This document shows, one piece after another, positions 9,709-20,057 of a DNA stretch of 36,829 nt. The position numbers were made by a program, and so were the translations under genes. This DNA is from Xanthobacteraceae bacterium (GTDB lineage: Bacteria; Pseudomonadota; Alphaproteobacteria; Rhizobiales; Xanthobacteraceae): positions 1-36,829 of the forward strand of contig SHVN01000019.1 in NCBI GenBank assembly GCA_009694215.1, written 5' to 3'. The notes beneath the pieces are model-generated. The model searched no databases, was not told the DNA's origin, and saw only the letters and a program-made list of their open reading frames with translations. How positions within the stretch are numbered: position 1 is the first letter of the stretch; each line of letters opens with the position of its first letter.

Positions 9709-10599
9709 TTACGCCGCGGCGGCCTTGCCCTTGGGCTGCACTTCGGCCGTGTAGTCGTCCATCAGCTGGGTGGTGATGGCGCCGGGCGTGAACTTCCACT
9801 GCGCGATTTCCGAAACCGCCGTGACTTCGGCAGCCGTTCCGGTGATGAAGCATTCGGAGAAATTCGACAGCTCCTCCGGCATGATCCGGCGCTCGATCAA
9901 CTCGATACCGCGCTTCTTAGCAAGCATGATCGCAGTGGCGCGGGTGATGCCGGCGAGGAAGCAGTCGGCGATCGGCGTGTGGATCTTGCCGTCCTTGATG
10001 AAGAAGATGTTGGCGCCGGTGCATTCGGCGACGCGGCCTTGCCAGTCCAGCATCATGGCGTCGGCGTAGCCTTTGCGCTCGGCGCGGTGCTTGGAGACGG
10101 TGCAGATCATGTAGAGGCCGGCGGCCTTGGCCATGCAGGGCGCGGTCGCGGGATCGGGCCTGCGGTATTCGGCGAGGTCGAGCCGGATTCCCTTGAGCCG
10201 TTGCGCCGGGTCGAAGTAGCTCGGCCATTCCCAGGTCGCGATCGCGAGATGGATCTTGTTCTGCATCGCGGTGACGCCGAGTTGTTCGGAGCCGCGCCAG
10301 GCGATGGGGCGCACGTAGGCGTTCTTCTGATTGTTGCGTTCGAGCACCAGCCGTTTGGCAGCGTCGATCTCGGCGACCGAATAGGGAATCTCGAAGTCGA
10401 GGATGCCCGCCGACCGCTTCAGCCGCTCGGAGTGCTCGGTGCCTTTGTAGATCGTGCCGCCATAGGCGCGCTCGCCTTCGAACACGGCGCTGGCGTAGTG
10501 CAGCCCGTGGGTCAGCACGCTGATCTTGGCGTCCGACGTGGGCACGAGCTTGCCGTCGAACCAGATCAGGTCCGGACGCTGGTCGAATGGCACCGCCAT
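9709..10599 (-). CDS. ilvE: Branched-chain amino acid aminotransferase
   Basis: MAVPFDQRPDLIWFDGKLVPTSDAKISVLTHGLHYASAVFEGERAY...; class IV aminotransferase; start at 10599 preferred. Confidence 0.93.
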   Translation of the reverse strand: MAVPFDQRPDLIWFDGKLVPTSDAKISVLTHGLHYASAVFEGERAYGGTIYKGTEHSERLKRSAGILDFEIPYSVAEIDAAKRLVLERNNQKNAYVRPIAWRGSEQLGVTAMQNKIHLAIATWEWPSYFDPAQRLKGIRLDLAEYRRPDPATAPCMAKAAGLYMICTVSKHRAERKGYADAMMLDWQGRVAECTGANIFFIKDGKIHTPIADCFLAGITRATAIMLAKKRGIELIERRIMPEELSNFSECFITGTAAEVTAVSEIAQWKFTPGAITTQLMDDYTAEVQPKGKAAAA

Positions 10600-10803
10600 G
10601 ACATGTCCTCCAGGGGAACAGAAGCCAATTTGCCTCAGTTCGCGGCTTCGTGCCGCTTTTGCTTCGAGCCTCAAGTCCCGATATGTTGCGTATGAACCAT
10701 CGGAGCGCGCCTGCCGGATCGGTTCAATGCTGACCCTTCTAGCTCGCCCGGCGGGTACGTTCCTTTCGTCAAAGCGTGTATTTGGGTAACAATAAACCTG
10801 AAA

Positions 10804-10824
10804 TATGTCAACATGGCTGACATA
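10804..10824. promoter_or_regulatory. Candidate MarR-type operator overlapping the marR start codon
   Basis: TATGTCA-ACATGGC-TGACATA: perfect 7-bp inverted repeat with 7-nt spacer containing the ATG at 10813. Confidence 0.5.
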
Positions 10825-11361
10825 AATATTTCGAGCCTTTCCGATCGTGCGGCGGCGGGCCAGGCCGATCAGGGCTCCTATTCGGCCGAGCCGATCTGGG
10901 ACCTCATCGAGCTATTGTTCTTCGCCTACCGGGATTTCGTCAGCGATCCGGATGACGTGCTGGCCAAGTTCAGCTTCGGCCGGGCGCACCATCGCGTGCT
11001 GCACTTCGTCAACCGCCATCCGGGGATGAAGGTCGCCGACCTGCTGGAGGTGCTGAAGATCACCAAGCAGTCGCTGGGGCGGGTGCTGAAGCAGCTCGTG
11101 GACCAGGGCTATGTGGTGCAGAAGGAGGGAGAGAACGATCGCCGCCAGCGTCTTCTCTACGTCACGCCCAAGGGCGAGGCGCTCGCCATGAGGCTCGCGG
11201 GCCTGCAGACCGAACGGATCGCCCGCGCGCTCGGCCAGATCGGCCCCAACGCGCACGAGTCCGCGCGCCGGTTCCTGGTGGCGATGATCGACGCCGATGG
11301 CCGTGACGATGTGCAGAAGCTGATCGCCCGTGCCGACCGCGCGCGGCGGCCGCGATCCTGA
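10813..11361 (+). CDS. MarR-family regulator (PetP-like)
   Basis: Winged-helix MarR pattern (VADLLEVLKITKQSLGRVLKQLVDQGYVVQKEGENDRRQRLLYVTPKG); directly followed by OmpR-type regulator. Confidence 0.9.
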   Translation: MADINISSLSDRAAAGQADQGSYSAEPIWDLIELLFFAYRDFVSDPDDVLAKFSFGRAHHRVLHFVNRHPGMKVADLLEVLKITKQSLGRVLKQLVDQGYVVQKEGENDRRQRLLYVTPKGEALAMRLAGLQTERIARALGQIGPNAHESARRFLVAMIDADGRDDVQKLIARADRARRPRS

Positions 11362-11378
11362 TTTCTGCGGGGGGAACG

Positions 11379-12092
11379 ATGGCCCCGATTCCGGCTCCCG
11401 GTCCGCCCGCCGACGACGCGCCGCATCTGCTCGTGGTCGACGACGACCGCCGCATCCGCGATCTGCTGTCGCGGTTCCTCAGCAGCGAAGGCTATCGGAT
11501 CAGCACGGCGGACAGCGCCGCCAAGGCGCGCGCCAAGCTGTCGAACCTGAGCTTCGATCTGCTGATCCTCGACGTGATGATGCCGGGCGAGTCCGGATTC
11601 GAGTTCGCCCGCGACATTCGCCAGACGTCCACGGTGCCAATCCTGATGCTGACCGCCCGCGACGCCGCCGAGAGCCGGATCATCGGTCTTGAGATCGGCG
11701 CCGACGATTACGTCTCCAAGCCGTTCGAGCCGCGCGAGCTGTCGCTGCGTGTCGCCAACATCCTCAAGCGCGCCAGGCCGGCCGCCGCGCCCCAGGCCGA
11801 GAGCCTGCGCTTCGGGCAATTCGTGTTCCACATCGCGCGGGCGGAGCTGCGCAAGGGCGACGACGTCGTCCGCCTCACCGACCGCGAGCGCAAAATGCTC
11901 GCGGTGCTGGCGGCCACGCCCGGGGAGACCGTGCAGCGCATGGCGCTCGTGGGTTCTGGCGGCTCGGCCAACGAGCGCGCGGTGGACGTTCAGGTCAACC
12001 GCCTGCGCCGCAAGATCGAGAACGATCCGACCAATCCGCTGATCGTGCAGACCGTGCGCGGCATCGGCTATCGCCTCGTGGTGTCGTCATGA
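11379..12092 (+). CDS. OmpR-family response regulator (PetR-like)
   Basis: LLVVDDDRRIRDLL, DLLILDVMMPGESG, TARD, GADDYVSKPFEPREL, winged helix NPLIVQTVRGIGYRL. Confidence 0.94.
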   Translation: MAPIPAPGPPADDAPHLLVVDDDRRIRDLLSRFLSSEGYRISTADSAAKARAKLSNLSFDLLILDVMMPGESGFEFARDIRQTSTVPILMLTARDAAESRIIGLEIGADDYVSKPFEPRELSLRVANILKRARPAAAPQAESLRFGQFVFHIARAELRKGDDVVRLTDRERKMLAVLAATPGETVQRMALVGSGGSANERAVDVQVNRLRRKIENDPTNPLIVQTVRGIGYRLVVSS

Positions 12093-13477
12093 CCACGCTC
12101 GACGTCGGCATCGCCCGTCTGCGGTCGGCTGCGTCCCGCGTGTCCTACGGCTGGGCCCGCTTCAACATCTGGTTCAAGGCGATGATGCCGAAGGGTCTCT
12201 ACGCCCGGGCGCTGCTCATCATCATCGCGCCGATGGTGATCCTGCAATCGGTGGTCGCCTTCGTGTTCATGGAGCGGCATTGGAACCTGGTGACGCGGCA
12301 CCTCTCGGCCGCGGTGGTGGGTGACATCGCCGCGCTGTCGCAGTTTACCAAGGTCTTTCCGCAGGAGCCCGATTACGCGCGGCTGCGCGGGATCGCGCAG
12401 GCACGGATGGGTCTGGTGGTCGATTTCCTGCCGCTCACCGAGATGCCGCCGCCCGGCCCCAAGCCTTTCTTCTCGCTGCTCGACCAGGCCTTGTCGGTCG
12501 AGCTTCGCAAGCAGATCGGGCGGCCGTTCTGGATCGACACCGTCGGCCGCTCCTCGCTGGTCGAAATTCGCATCCAGCTCGACGACGCGGTGATGCGCGT
12601 GTTTGCGCGCCGCAGCGCCGCCTATGCCTCGAACTCGGAGATCTTCTTGCTCTGGATGGTAGGCACCTCGCTCGTTCTGCTGGTCGTCGCCATCGGCTTC
12701 CTGCGCAACCAGATCAGCCCGATCCTGCGGCTCGCCGACGCCGCTGAGAGCTTCGGCAAGGGGCGGGAGATTCCGGATTACAAGCCGCGGGGCGCCCGCG
12801 AGGTGCGGCGCGCTGCACAGGCTTTCATCGAGATGAAGACGCGCATCGAGCGCGCGATCGAGCAGCGCACCACGATGCTCGCCGGCGTGTCGCACGACCT
12901 GCGCACCGTGCTCACCCGCTTCAAGCTGGAACTGGCCTTGATGGGCGACAGCCCCGAGGTCGAGGCGATGAAGAAGGACATCGACGAGATGGGCCGCATG
13001 CTTGAGGCCTATCTGGCGTTCGCGCGCGGCGACACCGGCGAGCAGTCGGCTCCGACCGACATGTCCAACTTCCTCGACGAGTTGAAGGCCGATGCCGAGC
13101 GCAACGGCCATCGCACCAACGTGACCTTCCACGGCTATCCGATCGTCACCGTGAAGCCCGCCGCGTTCAAGCGCTGCATCGCCAACCTCGTGTCCAACGC
13201 GGCGCGCTTTGCCAAAACGATCGACATCACCGGCCACCGCGACCACCGCTATCTCACGGTTACGGTCGACGACGACGGCCCGGGCATTCCGGCGGGGATG
13301 CGCGAAGAGGTGTTCAAGCCGTTCCTGCGGCTCGACGACGCGCGCAATCAGGACGAAGGCGGCACCGGCCTGGGGCTGGCCATCGCGCGCGACATCGCGC
13401 GCTCGCATGGCGGCGACATCACGCTCGACGCAAGCCCGCTCGGCGGCCTGCGCGCGAGGGTGCTCGTGCCGGTGTAA
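12089..13477 (+). CDS. EnvZ-like sensor histidine kinase
   Basis: Transmembrane segments, HAMP, HisKA GVSHDLRTVLTRFKLEL, ATPase DDDGPGIP and GTGLGLAIARDI; 4-nt overlap with regulator. Confidence 0.94.
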   Translation: MTTLDVGIARLRSAASRVSYGWARFNIWFKAMMPKGLYARALLIIIAPMVILQSVVAFVFMERHWNLVTRHLSAAVVGDIAALSQFTKVFPQEPDYARLRGIAQARMGLVVDFLPLTEMPPPGPKPFFSLLDQALSVELRKQIGRPFWIDTVGRSSLVEIRIQLDDAVMRVFARRSAAYASNSEIFLLWMVGTSLVLLVVAIGFLRNQISPILRLADAAESFGKGREIPDYKPRGAREVRRAAQAFIEMKTRIERAIEQRTTMLAGVSHDLRTVLTRFKLELALMGDSPEVEAMKKDIDEMGRMLEAYLAFARGDTGEQSAPTDMSNFLDELKADAERNGHRTNVTFHGYPIVTVKPAAFKRCIANLVSNAARFAKTIDITGHRDHRYLTVTVDDDGPGIPAGMREEVFKPFLRLDDARNQDEGGTGLGLAIARDIARSHGGDITLDASPLGGLRARVLVPV

Positions 13478-13502
13478 CGGCGGCGACCGTCGCGGGTCGT
13501 CG

Positions 13503-14222
13503 CTACACCGCGACGCGGTCGTCGCGGCCGCGCCGGCCGCGGCGGGGGCTGCGCATCCTCTGCCGCAGGTTGCAGGCGGCCTCGGGGATCCGGCACAGAT
13601 CGTCGAGCAGGCCGGCGAAGCGCTGGCCGCGCGCCAGCTCCCGGTCGAGCGCGGCGAGGGTGCGGGTGTTGTCGTTCTCGTCATCGACCCAAGTCCGCAG
13701 CACATTGGCAAACAGCAGCGCCAACCCCTGCGAACGCACCATGCCCTTGGGGCCGCTTGCGCCGATGCCGGCGGCGGTAAGCATCCATTGCTGCGAGCGC
13801 ATCGCCATGGCGTTGAGGGCGAGCGCCAGCGGCGGATCGCGCCGCGCCGAGCGCAACAGCGAGCGCACCGCCTCCTTGTGGGCACCGAGCAGCTCGATCC
13901 GGCGCATCAGCACGTCGAACAGCCGCTCGCGGGGAGATTCCTCTTCCATGTCGGGGTCGACCTCGGTGAGCACCTTGCGGTCGAGTTCCTTGACGTGGGC
14001 GGCGAGGATCGCAAGCGGCGTGCTGAACTCGCCGCGCAGGTCGGCGAGCGACACGCCGGCGCGCTCCGCGATCTCGGCAAGCCCGATCCTTTCGATCGGC
14101 TGCTCGGCCAGCAGATTCATGAAACCTTCGATGATGCGCTCGCGCGGCGTGCCGGCCGGGACCGATGCGGTCGTGGTCGATCTGGAGCGGCGGGGTTTGG
14201 AACGGGCTGCCTTGCGGGCCAT
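13503..14222 (-). CDS. TetR/AcrR-family regulator
   Basis: MARKAARSKP...TPRERIIEGFMNLLAEQPIERIGLAEIAERAGVSLADL; start at 14222 preferred. Confidence 0.85.
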   Translation of the reverse strand: MARKAARSKPRRSRSTTTASVPAGTPRERIIEGFMNLLAEQPIERIGLAEIAERAGVSLADLRGEFSTPLAILAAHVKELDRKVLTEVDPDMEEESPRERLFDVLMRRIELLGAHKEAVRSLLRSARRDPPLALALNAMAMRSQQWMLTAAGIGASGPKGMVRSQGLALLFANVLRTWVDDENDNTRTLAALDRELARGQRFAGLLDDLCRIPEAACNLRQRMRSPRRGRRGRDDRVAV

Positions 14223-14296
14223 GACACGCCTCCTGACGCTCGATTGCACTGACGGAAATCTAGGCTTGTAACGGGGCCATTCCAAGGCACCTGGCT

Positions 14297-15133
14297 TTAG
14301 CCCGCCAATTCCTTGCCACGCCTTGTCGCGGCTGCGACCGCCTTGGTCATCAGTGGAGCGACGCCATCGCTGCCCATCAACACCCCCAGCGCTGCGGCGG
14401 TGGTGCCGCCAGGTGAGGTCACGTTCTGGCGCAAGATTGCAGCGGGCAGGGCCGAGCGATGCAGCAGTTCGCCGGAGCCTGAGACCGTTTCGCGGGCGAG
14501 CTTTTCCGCGAGCGCCGGTGGCAGTCCCGCCGCGGCGCCGGCCTCTGCCATCGCTTCGGCGAGCAGGAACACATAGGCGGGACCCGAGCCCGACACCGCC
14601 GTCACCGCGTCCATCAGCGCCTCGTCGTCCACCCACTCGACCTTACCGGTCGCCGCCAAGAGACCGTGCGCGAGCTTGCGCGCCGATGCGCTGACGCGGC
14701 GGTTGCCGACCGCGACGGTGATGCCGCGTCCGATGGCGGCCGGCGTGTTCGGCATCGCGCGCACGATCGCGGCGCCAGCCAGATGCCTTTCGAGAAAGCC
14801 GAGCGTGCGCCCGGCCATGATCGACACCACGACGGTCTTGGAATCGGTCAGCGCCGCGAGCAGGGGCAGCGCGTCCGGCGCGGTCTGCGGCTTCACCGCG
14901 ATGACCAGGGCTGCGACCCGGCCGACATCGCCTTTGGGGTTGATGCGGACGCCGCGCTTGGCCAGCGCCTTGATGGCCTTCGGCGGCTGCGGGTCGAGCA
15001 CGACCACCTTCTTCGGCGGCAGTTTGCGTGCGAGCCAGCCATCGAGCATGGCGCCGCCCATCTTGCCGGCGCCGACCAGCACGAGCGTGCCGGGAATGGA
15101 GGCGAGGGAGTTTTGCTTGGCTGATTTGGCCAT
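14297..15133 (-). CDS. proC: Pyrroline-5-carboxylate reductase
   Basis: LVLVGAGKMGGAMLDGWL, AVKPQ, RAMPNTPAAIGRG, AVSGSGPAYVF, NVTSPGGTTAAAL. Confidence 0.95.
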   Translation of the reverse strand: MAKSAKQNSLASIPGTLVLVGAGKMGGAMLDGWLARKLPPKKVVVLDPQPPKAIKALAKRGVRINPKGDVGRVAALVIAVKPQTAPDALPLLAALTDSKTVVVSIMAGRTLGFLERHLAGAAIVRAMPNTPAAIGRGITVAVGNRRVSASARKLAHGLLAATGKVEWVDDEALMDAVTAVSGSGPAYVFLLAEAMAEAGAAAGLPPALAEKLARETVSGSGELLHRSALPAAILRQNVTSPGGTTAAALGVLMGSDGVAPLMTKAVAAATRRGKELAG

Positions 15134-15145
15134 GACGCTCTCGGT

Positions 15146-15214
15146 TGTCATCGTCCGCCAACGGGTCCGGCCTTTTGGCCGGCCCGATGACAGGTTCCGG
15201 CGGACGATCCAGTA
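15146..15214 (-). repeat. Palindromic intergenic element A
   Basis: Outer arms TCGTCCGCC (15151-15159)/GGCGGACGA (15199-15207), inner GC-rich hairpin with TTTT loop; minus orientation runs TACTGGATCG...GATGACA. Confidence 0.7.
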
Positions 15215-15268
15215 ATCGCAGTCAATGTAGACAGTATGCAATGGCGTGAACGATCAAAAGACCGCGTT

Positions 15269-15300
15269 TACTGGATGCCCCGCCTTCGCGGGGCATGACA
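15269..15300 (+). repeat. Palindromic intergenic element B
   Basis: TACTGGATGCCCCGC-CTTC-GCGGGGCATGACA; 9-bp perfect stem ATGCCCCGC/GCGGGGCAT. Confidence 0.7.
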
Positions 15301-15334
15301 AGCCGAATTATTGGGAAAGAATGAGGAGCGAAGC

Positions 15335-15835
15335 CTACGCCTCGCCCGAGGTCTCGAACATGGCGGCATCGAGCGCCTGGCGCGCGGGCTTGCCGGCCCA
15401 GACCACGAATTGGTAGGCCGGAAAATAGCCTTCGCAGGACTCCAGCGCGCTGGACAGCAGCGCCTGGCATTGCGGCGACGTCGCCTCGACGCCGCCGGCC
15501 AGCACCAGCGCATGGCGGAACATCACCATGCCGTCCTGGGTCCAAAGGTCGAAATGCCCGACCCACAATTGCTCGTTCACCAGCGCGATCAGCTTCTGCA
15601 CCTCGTCGCGCCGGCGCTCCGGCACCTTGAGGTCGAAGGCGCAGGCCAGATGCAGCGCCTCGATGTCATGCATCCAGGTAAACGAGACCTGGTAGTCGCT
15701 CCACTTGCCGCCGACCAGCATGGTGATCTCGTCGTCACCGGCGCGCTCGAACGACCAGTCGTTGATCGCGGCGATCCGTTCGACCACGTCGAGCGGATTC
15801 GTCCGTGGATGCTCCGAGAGCGCGATCTGAGGCAT
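15335..15835 (-). CDS. YbjN domain-containing protein
   Basis: MPQIALSEHPRTNPLDVVERIAAINDWSFERAGDDEITMLVGGKWSDYQVSFTW... Confidence 0.85.
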   Translation of the reverse strand: MPQIALSEHPRTNPLDVVERIAAINDWSFERAGDDEITMLVGGKWSDYQVSFTWMHDIEALHLACAFDLKVPERRRDEVQKLIALVNEQLWVGHFDLWTQDGMVMFRHALVLAGGVEATSPQCQALLSSALESCEGYFPAYQFVVWAGKPARQALDAAMFETSGEA

Positions 15836-16186
15836 GCCGTCTCCGATATGTCGCTTTGAAGTGGGTTGGGTCACACGCCAACCGCACCCGCGAACGCGAC
15901 GCACTACGGCACGCTGGCCAGAATCCAATGACTGTGACTCGGAGTCCCCCGCAGCGATTGCCCAATCGCAACCGATTGACGCGGTCGGGGCGAATCACTT
16001 GCTGAATCGAATATAGCCGGACCGAGTCCGGCCGCAATGTTCGATTCAGGAGCGAAGTCCTTGAGGAGTCTTTTGGAATCCACAGGCCGCGCGAGAAGCG
16101 GCATGAATAGGCAATTCTGCGGCAGTGGACCGGATCGATTGGCGTTGTGGAAAAATTCTTAACAGCTCAGGGGTTTGCGGGAGTGT

Positions 16187-17140
<954 letters not shown>

Positions 17141-17238
17141 GGTCGCCTCCTGGAATCCGCACGCGGATACAGATGGCAGGTGATTACAAGGCGGCGCCCG
17201 CCCTGACAATACAGCCGCTTTGCTTGTCCCGAAGCTTT

Positions 17239-17995
17239 TTACTGCGCGGTCGCAAGCACCGCGGCCTGCTTGCCCGTGGACGCCGCGGCGGCGGGGCGGC
17301 GCTTGCCGGTCTTCGCCCGGTCCGGCGGCAGCGGCACCTCAGAAGCGGCCTCCGCCTCCGGGCTGCCGGCCGGTTGATCCGGGGCGTTGAACAGGCGGAA
17401 GATTCTGGCCCCCCTCCGGCGTATCGTCGCGGCCGGAAACCAGCGTCACGAGCGAGGGCTCCGGCGCGATGGCGGGCGCGGGACCGGGCGTATTGAGGAA
17501 CGCGGCGATCCGATTCATGCCGTTGTGGGCCATGCGGCGGAGCAACTGCTCGTCGGTGGCCGTCCAGGCGTCGCGGCGGCGGCCGGCGAGTGCCGGTTCC
17601 TCCCCGGTGATGCGCAGCGTCCGGCGCTTGTCGGTGTCGTAGACGTCCCAGACCTAGGCAAACGTGGTCTTGTCGCGATCGACCAGCGCCGAAACATAGC
17701 CGCGCACGCGGTAGGTGGCGGCGCCGGAGCACGACACCACGGCGATCTGCCGCGTGCCGGCCTCTCCGTTGAGGCTTGTCACGAGTTTGCGAAACACCTC
17801 GGGCGGCGGGCCGTCGATCGATTCAAACGCGACGGTCGCGCCGGATGGGGCCGCGCTGGCAAGGCTCTGCCGTCCGTTCGAGGACGACAACGTGCAGCCT
17901 GCGGCGCTGGCGGCGAGGGCCGCGATCGCAATCAATCCGATCGGACGGGACAGACAACGTCGCGGGGCGCCCACGCGCTCGCGACTGAACGCCAC
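17239..17995 (-). pseudogene. Lipoprotein-like hypothetical protein with in-frame TAG and a frameshift
   Basis: PIGLIAIAALAASAAGCTLSSSNGRQ...DRDKTTFA*VWDVYDTDKRRTLRITGEEPALAG...GRDDTPEGG then frame change to [34 protein letters not shown]...ATAQ; TAG at 17656-17654, frame change at the 6-C run near 17409-17414. Confidence 0.65.
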
Positions 17996-18139
17996 TGCAT
18001 CAACTCTCCCCCGCGCCCGCTGCCTTTTTGTTAACCAAACAACGGGTCTGCGTAAGGAATTGGTAACCGTAATTCCGGCCGTGGTCCACACCGAAGCAGC
18101 CCTTGGCAGGTTTGAATTGCTCGAAGGCTGCGAGCGTCG

Positions 18140-18922
18140 TTAATCGGTCAGCGCGATGGCGTTGATATGCCGGCCATAATCGGGTTCCGCGAGATGGGTG
18201 GCGCGGCGATAGGAGTAGAATTGCGCCGGGTCGGCGTAGGTGCAGTGGCCGAGGTCCTCGATCTCCGCCACCTTGGCCCGCCGCAATCGGGAAACGACGA
18301 AACCGGCGAGGTCGAACATGGCGTGGCCGGGGCGTTTCGCCGGCTTGAAGAAGCGGACGGTGTTCGGCTCGACCGCGACAAAGCGGTCGATCAGGTCCTG
18401 GCCCACCTCATAGTTCGGCTGGCGGATCATCGGGCCGGCCGCGGCCACGATCCGCGGGCGTTCCGCCCCGAGCTTTTCCATCGCTGCGACCGTCGCCTCG
18501 ATCACGCCGGTGAGCGCGCCGCGCCATCCGGCGTGGGCGGCGCCGATCACCCGCGCCTGCGGGTCCGCAAACAGCACCGGTCCGCAATCGGCGGTCGAGA
18601 TGCCGATGGCAAGGCCGGGCTTGCGGGTCACGATGGCATCGGCGCGGGGCCGCTCGTTCGAAGCCCACGGCGTCTCCGCCACCACCACCTCCGGCGAATG
18701 GATCTGGTAGGCGGTCAGGAACCGCTCCAGCGTGACACCGAGACCCGCCGCCATCCGTGCGCGGTTCTCCGCAACCTTCACGGGCGAGTCCTCGGAGCCG
18801 ACGCCGCCGTTGAGGCTTGTATAGACTCCGTCCGACACCCCGCCTGAGCGCGTGAAGAAGCCGTGGCGGATGCCGGCGAGCCTGGACAGCGATTGCGCTT
18901 GCAGCATCATGTGTCCGATCAC
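18140..18922 (-). CDS. pgeF: Peptidoglycan editing factor PgeF / multicopper polyphenol oxidase family
   Basis: IRHGFFTRSGGVSDGVYTSLNGG, TADCGPVLFADP, GAAHAGWRGAL; GTG start gives 4-nt overlap with upstream gene. Confidence 0.92.
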   Translation of the reverse strand: MIGHMMLQAQSLSRLAGIRHGFFTRSGGVSDGVYTSLNGGVGSEDSPVKVAENRARMAAGLGVTLERFLTAYQIHSPEVVVAETPWASNERPRADAIVTRKPGLAIGISTADCGPVLFADPQARVIGAAHAGWRGALTGVIEATVAAMEKLGAERPRIVAAAGPMIRQPNYEVGQDLIDRFVAVEPNTVRFFKPAKRPGHAMFDLAGFVVSRLRRAKVAEIEDLGHCTYADPAQFYSYRRATHLAEPDYGRHINAIALTD

Positions 18923-20025
18923 TGCTGTTCAGGCTCGAAGCCGGGCAAATTGCCCATGGCCGGGCTGGCGATGCCGATGGCTTTGAACAGCTTGCCCATC
19001 TCGGTGTGGCCTTCGCCGAGCAGACGCTTGACCGCGCCGTCGATCTCGGCCGCCTTGTCCCGCGGCGCGGAAGCCTTGAGCGTGGCGGCGCGCTTCTCGA
19101 TGCCGAGATTTCGAAGCAGCGTCGCCTGCTCGACCGGTCCATGCACGCGGGCGCCCATGCTCTCGGCCGCGTAGGCGAACGCCTGGAAATCGACGTGGGC
19201 GGTCAGATCGACCTGGCCGGGGGATTCCAGCGGATTGACGAAGGCGTGGGAGCCGACAGCCTGCAGGGTGTCGCCGGGCGCGCTCTGGACGTGACCGTAG
19301 TCGATCACCAGCGCAGCTCCGCCCTGATGCACCAGCCGCCGGCCGATCGCGAGCGGGAGATTGTCGGCGCGCCATTCGTAGATCGCGCCGATCGGCGCAT
19401 CGCGCATGTTCGCGGGTACGAGCTGGTCGAACAGCGGAATCACTTCGTTGGCCATTCCGAACGCAAGGTTGCCCTCGCTGTTGAGCTCGACCACGCGCTC
19501 GTACCAGTTGTTGAACTGCTTGACCGCCTGGTTCACCGGCAAGGCGTCGAGCATCTCGTTGGCGAGGACGATGATAGGGCCGTCTGGCACTTCGTCGAAG
19601 GTCTCGTGCCAGAGCATCGGTACGTCGAGCGTGGCCAGCGTCTGCCGCTGCCGCTCCCGGAGCGCCGGGCTGATCTCGACCAGATGCAGCACGATCGCGG
19701 CCCGGAATGCCGGCACCACCTGCGCGGCGCGGAGCGCGTCGAGCATCATGGTGCCGCGGCCGGGGCCGAGCTCGACCAGCCGCACGTTCTCCGGCTGGCC
19801 CATGCGGTGCCACGCCGACGCCGCCCACAGGCCGAGCAGTTCGCCGAACACCTGGCTTATCTCGGGCGAGGTGATGAAATCGCCGCTGCGGCCCAGCGGA
19901 TCGCGTGTCGTGTAATAGCCGTGCTCGGGATGGGTCAGGCACAGCATCATGAACTGCCGCACCGGCATGGGGCCGGCCAGCATGATGCGCCGGCGGATTT
20001 CGGCTTCAAGCGGCGTGGACGCCAT
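18919..20025 (-). CDS. Class I SAM-dependent methyltransferase, NDUFAF7/MidA family
   Basis: HPEHGYYTTRDPLGRSGDFITSPEISQVFGELLGLW, VELGPGRGTMM, ANEMLDALPV. Confidence 0.92.
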   Translation of the reverse strand: MASTPLEAEIRRRIMLAGPMPVRQFMMLCLTHPEHGYYTTRDPLGRSGDFITSPEISQVFGELLGLWAASAWHRMGQPENVRLVELGPGRGTMMLDALRAAQVVPAFRAAIVLHLVEISPALRERQRQTLATLDVPMLWHETFDEVPDGPIIVLANEMLDALPVNQAVKQFNNWYERVVELNSEGNLAFGMANEVIPLFDQLVPANMRDAPIGAIYEWRADNLPLAIGRRLVHQGGAALVIDYGHVQSAPGDTLQAVGSHAFVNPLESPGQVDLTAHVDFQAFAYAAESMGARVHGPVEQATLLRNLGIEKRAATLKASAPRDKAAEIDGAVKRLLGEGHTEMGKLFKAIGIASPAMGNLPGFEPEQQ

Positions 20026-20057
20026 GTTCAAGCCAGACCCATTCGGATTTGCCAAAC

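Noticed and set aside
12068-13885. 605-aa minus-strand ORF opposite the histidine kinase
   Set aside because: Antisense to a clear kinase gene; no domain
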